Of a stretch of 64,000 nucleotides of DNA, positions 34,828 to 42,987 are shown piece by piece (the stretch's first letter is position 1; the number at the start of each line of letters is the position of its first letter). The position numbers and the translations under genes are program-made. The DNA is from Daejeonia sp002484105 (lineage in GTDB: Bacteria > Bacteroidota > Bacteroidia > Flavobacteriales > Weeksellaceae): contig NZ_CP195105.1 in the NCBI RefSeq assembly GCF_051175565.1, positions 496,001 to 560,000 on the forward strand, read 5' to 3'. The notes beneath the pieces are model-generated. The model ran no database searches. It worked only from the letters and a program-made list of their open reading frames with translations, and was not told where the DNA came from.

Positions 34828-35795
34828 AAATACATCTTTTCTATGAGATTATAATTTTGAGTGGATATTTTATAAAAATCCTGAGAAACGCCTCTTGCCC
34901 CGAATCCTTCCTTCCAGTAAAGAAGTCCCCGGTTCAGCTTTTTGCCATTGTTCTCATTGGATATTCCGAAATCAAAAAAATCATAGTTTCGAAATTCTTC
35001 ATTGATGAGTTTGTAAAACAGTAAATTCAACGCTTTCTTGTCCCTGTGCTCGCTTTTAACACAGATATATTGTGCGTGTGCCCAGTGATTACCAGTAAAA
35101 ACAACTGTCCCACCAAGCAATTCTTCATTAGAAAAAACGCCATATAAATGAATATTATCTTCAAAATTGCATTTCAGATTCAGTATTTCTTCCAGTGAAT
35201 GGACAGGAGAAACATTGTGGTTACGAAGTAGTTCCGGTTCCAGAATTTCGTTCCAGAATTCTTTCCAATAATTGCATTTTCGATAATAAATACCTGTTTT
35301 TTCACTTGATTTCACATATCGTTCAACAGATTTTGATATATAGTAATCTTTCCTTAAATCGATAACGGAGCATAAATCCCTTCGGTACAATTCCGCCTCT
35401 GTGACGAAAGTCAGATATTTCCATTCGTCATTTGGAAAATCATCATAAAAAAAAGGAACTTCTTTCCAATGTAGAAACGCAATCCTTTTATCGTTTAAAA
35501 ATTTCAGAATTTCAGAAAAAACATCAAAAAAAGCAGTCATTCTTAATTTTTGTTTTATGACAATTCCTCCGTATGTTAGTCCCTGATGAGAAAAAACATC
35601 TTTTCCCACCCGGTTTGCAGGCAGAAGAGCGATTAGGTTTTCATTCTCAAAAACCATCAGGGAAAAATCCTGAAATCGGTTATGGTGATATTCTATGAAA
35701 TTTCTATGGAAAAGAAACGTACTGTTTTTGGCCTTTGCCACAAAATCGTTCCATATCTCGAAATCCTTGCTTTCGTAAAGCCTGACACTAATCAT
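34824..35795 (-). CDS. GNAT/FemAB-like acyltransferase, first gene of the amino-sugar run
   Basis: A 323-residue protein with two GNAT-like halves. The first carries LYESKDFEIWNDFVAKAKNSTFLFHRNF (about 6-33), a signature of the FemAB/peptidoglycan-interpeptide and BioF2-like acetyltransferase groups. The second has LLGGTVVFTGNHWAHAQYICVKSEHRDKKALNLLF (about 231-265). The donor could be an acyl-CoA or an aminoacyl-tRNA. By context it may acylate the amino sugar or decorate the glycan. It opens the run, with a 4-base overlap with the aminotransferase gene. The roughly 250 bases upstream are AT-rich with no recognisable promoter. Confidence 0.72.
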   Translation of the reverse strand: MISVRLYESKDFEIWNDFVAKAKNSTFLFHRNFIEYHHNRFQDFSLMVFENENLIALLPANRVGKDVFSHQGLTYGGIVIKQKLRMTAFFDVFSEILKFLNDKRIAFLHWKEVPFFYDDFPNDEWKYLTFVTEAELYRRDLCSVIDLRKDYYISKSVERYVKSSEKTGIYYRKCNYWKEFWNEILEPELLRNHNVSPVHSLEEILNLKCNFEDNIHLYGVFSNEELLGGTVVFTGNHWAHAQYICVKSEHRDKKALNLLFYKLINEEFRNYDFFDFGISNENNGKKLNRGLLYWKEGFGARGVSQDFYKISTQNYNLIEKMYL

Positions 35796-36034
35796 TGGTT
35801 ATTTCACAAAATTAAAATGGGTCTGAAAAAGCTTCATCAGAAAGCAAAGATAGGATTAATATTAAACAATTCCGAGATATACCATTGCGTTCTTGATATT
35901 CTTTAGGATACTGTTTAAGTTATTTTTACAAGAAATATCGTAATAATTTATCAGAGAAATTCAGAAAATATATAGAGGAAATTATTAAAAAACAGAAATT
36001 TTTATAAAAACCAAACATCCTCTAAAACTTTTAC

Positions 36035-36042
36035 TAATTTTG
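36035..36042 (+). promoter_or_regulatory. TAnnTTTG box at the sufE start
   Basis: TAATTTTG followed by C lies 4 bases before the sufE ATG. No good TTTG 19-20 bases upstream is seen. Confidence 0.35.
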
Positions 36043-36046
36043 CGCT

Positions 36047-36466
36047 ATGACCATTAAGGAAAAACAGCAGGAAATTATTGACGATTTTGCGTTTCTCGAC
36101 GACTGGGAACAGAAATACGAATATATCATCGATCTGGGAAAAGAACTGAAAGGCCTTTCCGAAGACAAAAAAACGGATGATAACCTGATCCGTGGCTGCC
36201 AGTCCAAAGTATGGATTGATGCTTCGTTCCGCGACGGAAAGCTTTTCTTTGAAGCTGATTCGGATGGGATTCTCCCCAAAGGAATCGTCTCTATGCTGGT
36301 CTCCATCTACAGCGGTCATTCCACAAAAGAAATTATCGATTCTGATTTTGATTTTATTGGGAAAATAGGACTTCAGGAGTTTCTTTCTCCTTCAAGGGCC
36401 AACGGGCTCATGGCAATGACCCGGCAGATTAAATTTTATGCCGTAGCTTATCAGTTGAAATCGTGA
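36047..36466 (+). CDS. sufE: SufE sulfur acceptor protein
   Basis: SufE takes the persulfide sulfur from the cysteine desulfurase SufS and passes it to SufB in the SufBCD scaffold. The 139-residue protein has its acceptor Cys at position 51 (RGCQSKVW), the same number as in E. coli SufE. It also shows the DNLIRGC loop and the SPSRANGLMAM helix. It is cytosolic. It is 5 kb away from sufT and 8 kb from the sufBCD operon, on the opposite strand, and directly follows the AT-rich polysaccharide region. The stop overlaps the GTG start of the next gene (GTGA). Confidence 0.93.
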   Translation: MTIKEKQQEIIDDFAFLDDWEQKYEYIIDLGKELKGLSEDKKTDDNLIRGCQSKVWIDASFRDGKLFFEADSDGILPKGIVSMLVSIYSGHSTKEIIDSDFDFIGKIGLQEFLSPSRANGLMAMTRQIKFYAVAYQLKS

Positions 36467-37437
36467 CACGTATTCTTGCATACCGCTTTTCTGCTTTTGG
36501 AGATGTGGCCATGTGTGTGCCGATCTTCCGCGAAATTCTGGAGCAGAACCCCGATCTGGAAATCGTAATGGTAACCAAAAATTTTTTCCGGGATATGTTT
36601 GAAGGAATACCGAGGCTGACCTTTAAGGGAATTAATCTCAAAGAATACAGCGGGTTTTTTAAGCTCCGGAAACTGGCGCATGAACTGACAGAAGAATATC
36701 AGCCGGATTATGTGACTGATCTGCACGATGTTATTCGTACTAAAATTTTAGATAAGGTATTGAAATTCAATCAATATAAAGTGTTTGTCATCGACAAGGG
36801 AAAATCAGAAAAAGAGCATCTGACAGACATCTGGAATCTTGACAAGAAACAACTGAAGCGCACCGTCGAACGCTATGCAGATGTTTTCAGAAACATTGGG
36901 ATGGAGGTTCAGCTTTCTCATCAGTTGCGCCCCTCTGCAGAAAAAAAAGAAGGTGTCGGTTTTGCCCCGTTTGCCCAGCATGCCGGCAAGGTATTGCCTG
37001 TGGAAAAATCTTTCGAAGTTGCGAGACTGATTTCCAGACACAAAAAAGTTTATTTCTTTGGTGGTGGAAAAGAAGAGGTAGAGATGCTTCAGAAATGGGC
37101 AGAAGAACTTCCCAATACTGTTTCTCTTGCCGGGAAGCAACTCTCTCTGAGAGAGGAACTGGAGAGGATTTCCAGACTCGAGCTAATGATTTCTATGGAT
37201 TCGGCGAATATGCATCTGGCCAGTCTTGCAGGCACAAGATGTATTTCTGTTTGGGGGGCTACTCATCATTTTGCGGGTTTTCTTGGATATGGACAGCGTG
37301 AGGAAGATATTGTTCAGGTCAAGGATCTTACCTGCAGACCATGTTCAGTTTTCGGGGATAAAGAATGTTTCCGTGGCGACTGGGCATGTCTTCATGAACT
37401 TGAAGTTCAGCAGATTATTGAACGTGTTCTGAAGTAG
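36463..37437 (+). CDS. Glycosyltransferase family 9 (heptosyltransferase-like)
   Basis: A 324-residue GT-B protein of the ADP-heptose:LPS heptosyltransferase family (WaaF/WaaC type). It has the N-terminal RILAYRFSAFGDVAMCVPIFREI, the C-domain SMDSANMHLASLAGTRCISVWGATHHFAG (about 244-272) that binds the nucleotide, and a cysteine-rich end (CRPCSVFGDKECFRGDWACL), as in cytoplasmic-membrane GT9 enzymes of Bacteroidota. The substrate need not be heptose, as many of these organisms lack heptose in LPS. It uses a GTG start overlapping the sufE stop. It is convergent with the LpxH-like gene, with a 3-base gap. Confidence 0.85.
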   Translation: MTRILAYRFSAFGDVAMCVPIFREILEQNPDLEIVMVTKNFFRDMFEGIPRLTFKGINLKEYSGFFKLRKLAHELTEEYQPDYVTDLHDVIRTKILDKVLKFNQYKVFVIDKGKSEKEHLTDIWNLDKKQLKRTVERYADVFRNIGMEVQLSHQLRPSAEKKEGVGFAPFAQHAGKVLPVEKSFEVARLISRHKKVYFFGGGKEEVEMLQKWAEELPNTVSLAGKQLSLREELERISRLELMISMDSANMHLASLAGTRCISVWGATHHFAGFLGYGQREEDIVQVKDLTCRPCSVFGDKECFRGDWACLHELEVQQIIERVLK

Positions 37438-37440
37438 TAC

Positions 37441-38277
37441 TTATACGGTCGCCACATCTTCTTTTTGAAACCGAAAAAAATCGTTCAGATCTATGGCTTT
37501 TTCTTTTGTTTTTATTTTTTGTTTTCTGTATTTTTTCTCATCGTAGAAATTCAAAGTCCATTGTCCTTTTTCGAGTTCCAGCCACGACAGGTTTTCTATC
37601 CAGTCGCCGGAATTCAGGTAATGCACACTTCCCTTTTCAGTTGTAATGATGCGGTCTGACGGCTGGTGGATATGGCCGCAGATTACATAGTCATACTGAT
37701 GATCTAAAGCCAGTTCAATAGCTTTACTTTCAAAATCTGAAATAAATTTTACAGCTTTTTTTACAGAATTTTTAATTTTTTTCGACAGTGAGACCTTGCC
37801 TTTCCCGAAGATTTTCAGCATGTAGTTGACAGCACGGTTCAGCAGGATCAGCCAGTCGTAGCCAATACCACCAATCCGGGCGATAATTTTTGCACTGCCT
37901 TTTGTTGTATGGTCGAAGATATCACCATGGAATATCCAGTGTTTCTTACCGTTTTTTTCGAGGAGATATTTGTCCGTAAGGAGCAGATTTCCCATTTGTA
38001 TATCTGTATATTTTCGCAGAAATTCGTCGTGATTTCCGGTAATATAGATAATTTTTGTTCCTTTTTTCATCATTTTGAAAAACTCGCTGATCACAGCCAT
38101 GTGCGCTTCCGGAAAATATTTTTTCGAGAATGCCCATCCGTCGATAATATCACCATTCAGAATCAGTATTCCGGGGTCGATACTTTTCAGGAAGGCGAGT
38201 AGTTCTTTTGCGTGGCAGCCGTAGGTGCCGAGATGGATATCCGAAAGTACTGCAGCATCCAGTGTACGTTTTTGCAT
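37441..38277 (-). CDS. UDP-2,3-diacylglucosamine diphosphatase-like phosphoesterase (LpxH family)
   Basis: A 278-residue calcineurin-like metallophosphoesterase. The two-metal motifs are in order: SDIHLG (12-17), NGDIIDGW (about 41-48), GNHDEF (about 81-86) and CGHIHQP (about 200-206). The insert between about 95 and 190 has the amphipathic cap seen in LpxH, which cleaves UDP-2,3-diacyl-GlcN to lipid X in lipid A synthesis. In this group the gene is commonly annotated as UDP-2,3-diacylglucosamine diphosphatase, so lipid A is the likely role, but other phosphoesters are possible. It stands alone; a tail of basic residues closes the protein. Confidence 0.78.
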   Translation of the reverse strand: MQKRTLDAAVLSDIHLGTYGCHAKELLAFLKSIDPGILILNGDIIDGWAFSKKYFPEAHMAVISEFFKMMKKGTKIIYITGNHDEFLRKYTDIQMGNLLLTDKYLLEKNGKKHWIFHGDIFDHTTKGSAKIIARIGGIGYDWLILLNRAVNYMLKIFGKGKVSLSKKIKNSVKKAVKFISDFESKAIELALDHQYDYVICGHIHQPSDRIITTEKGSVHYLNSGDWIENLSWLELEKGQWTLNFYDEKKYRKQKIKTKEKAIDLNDFFRFQKEDVATV

Positions 38278-38348
38278 ATAATTTTTTCCCGAAGTTACGT
38301 TGGCTGTGTAACGTGGGTTTTAAATGAATATGAATTTTAGATCAATAA

Positions 38349-38372
38349 AAAAACCGCAGGCAAACTGCGGTT
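38349..38372 (-). terminator. Terminator of pepT
   Basis: An 8-bp stem AACCGCAG/CTGCGGTT with a 5-base loop and a T-run on the - strand, about 25 bases after the pepT stop codon. Confidence 0.75.
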
Positions 38373-38396
38373 CTGTAGGAATTGTATATAGCAATT

Positions 38397-39656
38397 TTAC
38401 TGTTTTTTTACAGCTTTGGCGATGTTCACAATCACTTTTACAGCTTTTTCCATACTTTCGAGAGGTACATATTCGTAAGGTCCGTGGAAATTCAGTCCGC
38501 CAGCGAAAATATTCGGACACGGGAGTCCCATGTAGGAAAGCTGGGCACCGTCTGTACCACCGCGGATGGCTTTGATGTCAGGCTCAATATTCGCATCTTT
38601 CATGGCCTGTGCCGCAATATCGATAATGTACATTTTGCCCTCAAACTGCTGTTTCATATTTCTGTATTGCTCTTTAATTTCAAGCTCAGCAGTATTTTCT
38701 CCATATTTTTTGTTGAAGGTTCTTACAGTGTCTTCCAGAAGTTTTTTTCTGGCTTCGAATGTATCGGCATCATGATCCCGGATGATATACTGGAGTTTCG
38801 CTTCAGAAACATCTGCGTTGAAATCTGTCAGGTGGAAGAATCCCTCGAAACCTTTTGTTGTAGAAGGAGTTTCGTTTTCCGGCAGCATTTTTACAAATTC
38901 GGAAGCGAGCAGTGCTGCATTTACCATTTTGCCATACGCATAGCCGGGATGGACACTCAGCCCGTGGATTTTCACAATTGCGCCGGCAGCATTGAAGTTC
39001 TCGAATTCCAGTTCGCCTACTTCGCCACCGTCCATTGTATAAGCCCAGTCGGCACCAAACTTTTTCACATCGAAATGATGGGCGCCGCGGCCTATTTCCT
39101 CGTCCGGAGTAAATCCGATGGCGATGCGTCCGTGTTTGATTTCAGGATGAGCGAGCAGATATTCGGCAGCTGTTACAATTTCTGCAACTCCGGCTTTGTC
39201 ATCCGCACCGAGAAGTGAAGTTCCGTCTGTGGTAATGAGTGTTTTGCCAATATAATCTTTCAGCGTTTCAAATTTGGAAGGAGAGAGCGTAAAACCGGTT
39301 TCCTGATTCAGCAGAAGGTCTTGGCCATCATAATCCGGCCAGATCTGAGGGTTGACATTTTTACCGTTGAAATCGGGAGACGTATCGTAATGCGAGATGA
39401 AACCGACCACCGGCTCTTGATTATCTTCAAGGTTTGAAGGTACATAGGCATAGATGTATCCTTTTTCGTCCACGGAGACTTCTTCAAGACCGAGATTTTT
39501 CAGCTCTTCAAAAATGTATTTGGCAATATCCCACTGTTGCGGTGTCGATGGCGTGGCATCGCTTTCCGGATCGCTGGTGGAGTAGATTTTTACATAATTC
39601 AGGAACCTGTTCAGGAGTTTATTTTTCCATTCACGGTCAAATTCTACAGTTATCAT
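38397..39656 (-). CDS. pepT: Peptidase T (tripeptide aminopeptidase)
   Basis: PepT is a dizinc M20B exopeptidase that removes the N-terminal residue of tripeptides. The 419-residue sequence has the first zinc ligand and catalytic Asp in FISHYDTSPD (about 87-96), and the bridging Asp in GADDKAGVAEI (about 142-152). The base Glu and zinc Glu are in FTPDEEIGRGAHHFD (about 178-192), and the remaining zinc ligands in YTMDGGEVGELEFE and near GGTDGAQLSYMGLPCPN. A dimerisation domain (about 213-325) interrupts the catalytic fold. It is cytosolic and monocistronic, with its own terminator. Length is normal for the family. Confidence 0.95.
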   Translation of the reverse strand: MITVEFDREWKNKLLNRFLNYVKIYSTSDPESDATPSTPQQWDIAKYIFEELKNLGLEEVSVDEKGYIYAYVPSNLEDNQEPVVGFISHYDTSPDFNGKNVNPQIWPDYDGQDLLLNQETGFTLSPSKFETLKDYIGKTLITTDGTSLLGADDKAGVAEIVTAAEYLLAHPEIKHGRIAIGFTPDEEIGRGAHHFDVKKFGADWAYTMDGGEVGELEFENFNAAGAIVKIHGLSVHPGYAYGKMVNAALLASEFVKMLPENETPSTTKGFEGFFHLTDFNADVSEAKLQYIIRDHDADTFEARKKLLEDTVRTFNKKYGENTAELEIKEQYRNMKQQFEGKMYIIDIAAQAMKDANIEPDIKAIRGGTDGAQLSYMGLPCPNIFAGGLNFHGPYEYVPLESMEKAVKVIVNIAKAVKKQ

Positions 39657-39887
39657 AAATCTGAAATATTAGTTAATATTAACGGCTTCTGGTTCAACTT
39701 TCGGGAGAATCGGATGAGATTTCCTGAAAGAAAACAAACAGAATGAGCGCCTTTATTCATCAGAACAAATTTAAGGTTTAATAACGACTTTGGAAGCAGA
39801 TTTCCTGATTTTATCATTCTTTAACGGATATCGGACTGTCGGGTTGGCAGAGATTTAGTATCTTTAAAAATTTAAAAAACAACCGAA

Positions 39888-40736
39888 ATGTTCCTTACCG
39901 AATGTCCGCGAGATGCCATGCAGGGCTGGCCAGAGTTTATTCCGACGCAAAAAAAAATTGACTATCTGAATATTCTGATGGAAGTGGGTTTTGATGTGCT
40001 GGACTGCGCAAGTTTTGTTTCTCCCCAAGCCATCCCTCAAATGGCAGACTCGGCAGAAGTGGTAGAAGGCATCTGCCGTTCCCGGTCCACCACACAGATT
40101 TCAGTGGTGGTTGCCAATATCAGCGGAGCAGAGAAAGCCCTGAAACATAAAAATGTTGATATTCTTGGGTTTCCGTTTTCCATTTCGGAGACTTTTCAGC
40201 ACCGGAATACCAACAAAAGTCAGGATCAGGCTTTTTTTCAGATGACGGAAATTTTTAAGATGACAGAGTCTGTCGGAAAAAAACTCATTGTCTATTTTTC
40301 CATGGCTTTTGGTAATCCATATGGCGAACGCTGGCAGTGGGAAGACGTTGATCACTGGGCTGAAAAATTTGTGGCAGCCGGCATTAAGGATATCTGGCTT
40401 TCGGATACTACCGGAGTTGCGGATGAAGCAAAAATACGTAGACTTTTTTCAGAAATTCCGTCAAAATATCCGGAGGTAATCTTTGGAGCACATTTCCACA
40501 ACCGCTACGAAGACTCTTACCGAAAGCTGAAAGCGGCATACGACTGTGGCTGCCGGAAATTTGACAGCACCATAAAGGGAGTGGGAGGCTGTCCGATGGC
40601 CAAAGACGAGCTGGTGGGCAATATGCCGACGGAAAAAGTCATTAATTTTTTGGCTACGGAAAAAGAGGAGATACGCCTGAATCTTCTTAACTTTGAAAGT
40701 GCTTATAACAGAGCCAAAAGTATATTTCATTTTTAA
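39888..40736 (+). CDS. Hydroxymethylglutaryl-CoA lyase
   Basis: A 282-residue TIM-barrel lyase of the HMGL-like family that splits HMG-CoA into acetyl-CoA and acetoacetate, the last step of leucine breakdown. Catalytic Arg8 and Asp9 are in ECPRDAMQG. The metal-binding His202 and His204 are in AHFHNRYED, and the C-terminal active-site cysteine is Cys235 in GVGGCPMAKDELVGN, the HMGL signature. It is slightly shorter than the human enzyme. It stands 22 bases upstream of an OsmC gene on the same strand, so they may share a transcript. No other leucine-degradation gene is visible. Confidence 0.92.
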   Translation: MFLTECPRDAMQGWPEFIPTQKKIDYLNILMEVGFDVLDCASFVSPQAIPQMADSAEVVEGICRSRSTTQISVVVANISGAEKALKHKNVDILGFPFSISETFQHRNTNKSQDQAFFQMTEIFKMTESVGKKLIVYFSMAFGNPYGERWQWEDVDHWAEKFVAAGIKDIWLSDTTGVADEAKIRRLFSEIPSKYPEVIFGAHFHNRYEDSYRKLKAAYDCGCRKFDSTIKGVGGCPMAKDELVGNMPTEKVINFLATEKEEIRLNLLNFESAYNRAKSIFHF

Positions 40737-40758
40737 CCCAGCAGAAAATCCAAATTTT

Positions 40759-41166
40759 ATGACATCAAAAGTAACATACATCGGAAATCTTCGGTGCGAA
40801 GCAGAACACATCCAGTCCGGAACCATCGTGCAGACGGATGCACCTACCGACAACCATGGAAAAGGGGAGAAATTTTCGCCTACGGATATGTGCGCAACTT
40901 CACTTGCCGAATGCGCCCTGACCACCATCGCCATTCTTGCTAAAGACAAAGTGAATATTGAAGGGGCAGTATGTGAAGTTCAGAAACTGATGAAAGCTGC
41001 TCCGAGACGTATCGGAGAAATTGTCTGTGTCTTCAAATTCCCATGGAAATATACCGACGAGCAGAAGAAACTGATCGAAGATATTGCCCATAATTGTCCG
41101 GTGGCACAAAGCCTGCATCCGGATCTGGTGCAGACGATGGTTTTTGAATATTCAAAAGAAGATTAA
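40759..41166 (+). CDS. OsmC family protein (peroxide/thiol reductase)
   Basis: A 135-residue OsmC/Ohr-like protein, a cytosolic peroxiredoxin that reduces organic hydroperoxides through two cysteines. The first is in DMCATSLAECALTTIA (about 44-59), the second in HNCPVAQSLHPDL (about 112-124). The first residues form the domain-swapped beta sheet. An upstream ATG (22 codons earlier) is inside the HMG-CoA lyase gene, so the MTSK start is preferred. A strong hairpin terminator follows about 50 bases after the stop, shared with the convergent sufT gene. Confidence 0.85.
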   Translation: MTSKVTYIGNLRCEAEHIQSGTIVQTDAPTDNHGKGEKFSPTDMCATSLAECALTTIAILAKDKVNIEGAVCEVQKLMKAAPRRIGEIVCVFKFPWKYTDEQKKLIEDIAHNCPVAQSLHPDLVQTMVFEYSKED

Positions 41167-41215
41167 TCGATGATTTTTAATAGATTACATTAGTATTGTC
41201 GATGTATGCATCAAG

Positions 41216-41247
41216 AAAAAAGCCTGTCTCATCAGGACAGGCTTTTT
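41216..41247. terminator. Bidirectional terminator between osmC-like gene and sufT
   Basis: A 12-bp perfect stem (AAAAAGCCTGTC with GACAGGCTTTTT, 41217-41228 with 41236-41247) and a 7-base loop. The A-rich arm and the T-rich arm make it symmetric, so it can stop both convergent transcripts. Confidence 0.85.
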
Positions 41248-41265
41248 GTATTGGACAGGAGGATT

Positions 41266-41595
41266 TCAGAAGAGAATGCCGAGCTCAAATTTTGCTTCCT
41301 CGCTCATCATATCCTTGTTCCATGCCGGCTCGAAGGTCAGTTCGAGGTCTACCTCTTTCACTTCGTCAATATCACCAATTTTTTCTTTCACTTCGGTGGG
41401 CAGTGATTCGGCAACGGGGCAGTTGGGCGTTGTCAGCGTCATGATGATTTTCACATTTCCATCTTCAGAAATCTGTACATCATATACCAGCCCGAGTTCG
41501 TAGATGTCTACCGGAATTTCCGGATCATAGATGGTTTTCAGCACCTCTATAATCCTGTCTCCGATGTTTGCAATCTGTTCGTCTGTATAGCTCAT
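41266..41595 (-). CDS. sufT: SufT-like DUF59/MIP18 Fe-S assembly protein
   Basis: A 109-residue DUF59 (MIP18) protein of the SufT type, an accessory factor for maturation of iron-sulfur enzymes under high demand. The core DPEIPVDIYELGLVYDV is at about 24-40, and the conserved cysteine is in TLTTPNCPVAESLP (about 52-65). It lies on the suf operon strand, about 4.6 kb after the sufA start, and is separated from sufD by a terminator and two unrelated genes. It ends at a bidirectional terminator. Paralogues in phenylacetate degradation (PaaD) have the same fold, but no paa genes are here. Confidence 0.85.
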   Translation of the reverse strand: MSYTDEQIANIGDRIIEVLKTIYDPEIPVDIYELGLVYDVQISEDGNVKIIMTLTTPNCPVAESLPTEVKEKIGDIDEVKEVDLELTFEPAWNKDMMSEEAKFELGILF

Positions 41596-41630
41596 TGTCT
41601 GTTTTGTAATGGATTAAAATCCAGAAGAAC

Positions 41631-42329
41631 TCAGTTTTCCAACCTTTTCAGCAGGCTTTCCTGACGGAGTTTCCGGAAAATATTGGCCAAAGTTAAGACA
41701 TCTTTTTCACAGTATTGAACGATTCTAAATAAATCTTTCTCTATATAGTAAATAGATGAAACCATTGAGCCATCAATATCATCCTTGGGCGTTGGTATTC
41801 CGAAGACGTGTGCCAGCAGCTCGAGTGAAACAAAACTTTTGTAGTCTCCAAATTTCCAGAGTTCCATAGTGTCGAGGTGGCTCACTTCCCAGGGCTTTTT
41901 CCCATACGTTTGAAAAGGAGCCGGAGGCTGCATTCCGTTGATGAGAAAACGTCTTGCTATCCAGGGAAAATCAAATTCCTTCCCGTTATGGGCACAGAGT
42001 ATTACATTGCGCAACCGTGGGCTGTTGAAGATTTCTCCAAATTCCGCGAGCAGTTTTTTTTCGTCGTCTCCGGCAAAACTTTTAATTTTCAGACTGTCAT
42101 TTTTATCAGCCATTCCGACAGAGATGCAAATGATTTTGCCGAATTCTGCCATTATCCCGCCACGTTCCAGGTAGAATTCTCCGGCAGATACCTCTTCGCC
42201 GCGCTGCCAGCGGGTTTTCTTGTCCCAGAGGTGCTGTTCTGCCAGACTCATTTCTTCCCATTTTTCATATTGAGGAACGGTTTCAATATCCAGGAATAGA
42301 ATTTTTTCGATTGGAATTTGCTGTATCAT
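41631..42329 (-). CDS. 3'-5' exonuclease of the DEDD superfamily (PolB-exonuclease-like)
   Basis: A 232-residue RNase H-fold exonuclease related to the proofreading domain of family B polymerases, without a polymerase. DEDD-type acidic residues are visible: Asp14 and Glu16 (FLDIETVP), Asp120 (HNGKEFDFPW) and Asp210 with Tyr206 (YCEKDVL), giving a DEDDy site. The segment VSLELLAHVFGIPT (about 167-180) is typical of the group. Substrate is single-stranded DNA or RNA, unknown here. It lies 35 bases upstream of sufT and 23 bases downstream of a HExxH protein gene on the same strand. Confidence 0.85.
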   Translation of the reverse strand: MIQQIPIEKILFLDIETVPQYEKWEEMSLAEQHLWDKKTRWQRGEEVSAGEFYLERGGIMAEFGKIICISVGMADKNDSLKIKSFAGDDEKKLLAEFGEIFNSPRLRNVILCAHNGKEFDFPWIARRFLINGMQPPAPFQTYGKKPWEVSHLDTMELWKFGDYKSFVSLELLAHVFGIPTPKDDIDGSMVSSIYYIEKDLFRIVQYCEKDVLTLANIFRKLRQESLLKRLEN

Positions 42330-42352
42330 GGTGTTTTTTTATTTGGTCATTT

Positions 42353-42862
42353 TTAATGAAAAGTTCCCAGGAGCTGTTCTACTTTTTTCTTTTCGCCGGC
42401 ATATTTTTGCTGGAGTTCGCTGCCTTCACCCATTCTGTTATAATATTCGAGAGCCTTTGCACAGAACTGTTTTCTGTTAAAATCCGGTGCATCAGGAACG
42501 GTTCTGAAATGATGATGAAAAAGCATCTCGGTATAGGCCTGCCATTCTCTTTCGTTTTTGTCTTCTACATAGGGGAGCTGCGTTTTCTGGATGACATGCA
42601 GCATTTCATGCGCCAGAAGATTAAGGACGAGGCTCAGATCAAAATTAAAAAGATTTTTCGGTATCATAATTGTCTGCAAATCACCTATTTCTCCTTCTGT
42701 AGTGACGACGATAAAGTTGGGCTTGTCATCATTGCGGAAACCAAAACCTTCCAGTCCGTCGCTTTCGACACCGTACGAGTGCAGCAGAAATTTTGCTGCA
42801 TCAATAATCTGGTTGTGCGATATATATGAGGCAATATGTGTTTTAATCTGTTCTGAAACCAT
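42353..42862 (-). CDS. Small HExxH zinc-metalloprotease-like protein, unknown family
   Basis: I do not recognise the family. The 169-residue protein has no signal peptide, so it should be cytosolic. It contains HEMLH at 85-89 on the helix LNLLAHEMLHVIQ, the zincin metal site, and a downstream acidic helix EREWQAYTEM (103-112) with Glu104, Glu106 or Glu112 as a possible third ligand, as in gluzincins and ImmA. The N-terminal half (about 1-70) is a helix-plus-sheet segment. The gene follows the sufD terminator and precedes the exonuclease. It could be a protease, or a structural zinc protein. Confidence 0.6.
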   Translation of the reverse strand: MVSEQIKTHIASYISHNQIIDAAKFLLHSYGVESDGLEGFGFRNDDKPNFIVVTTEGEIGDLQTIMIPKNLFNFDLSLVLNLLAHEMLHVIQKTQLPYVEDKNEREWQAYTEMLFHHHFRTVPDAPDFNRKQFCAKALEYYNRMGEGSELQQKYAGEKKKVEQLLGTFH

Positions 42863-42933
42863 GATGAAAGTGTAAGGTTTTTGGTTAAAAATTTACAAGA
42901 AATTTCAGCAATAGAAATCCAATTGTTTAAAAT

Positions 42934-42961
42934 TAAAAAAATCCCGGCAAAAAACCGGGAC
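42934..42961 (-). terminator. Terminator of the suf operon
   Basis: A 6-bp GC-rich stem TCCCGG/CCGGGA with a 7-base loop and a T-run on the - strand, 27 bases after the sufD stop codon. Confidence 0.7.
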
Positions 42962-42987
42962 TGTTATATGATTAGATAAGAAAATGC

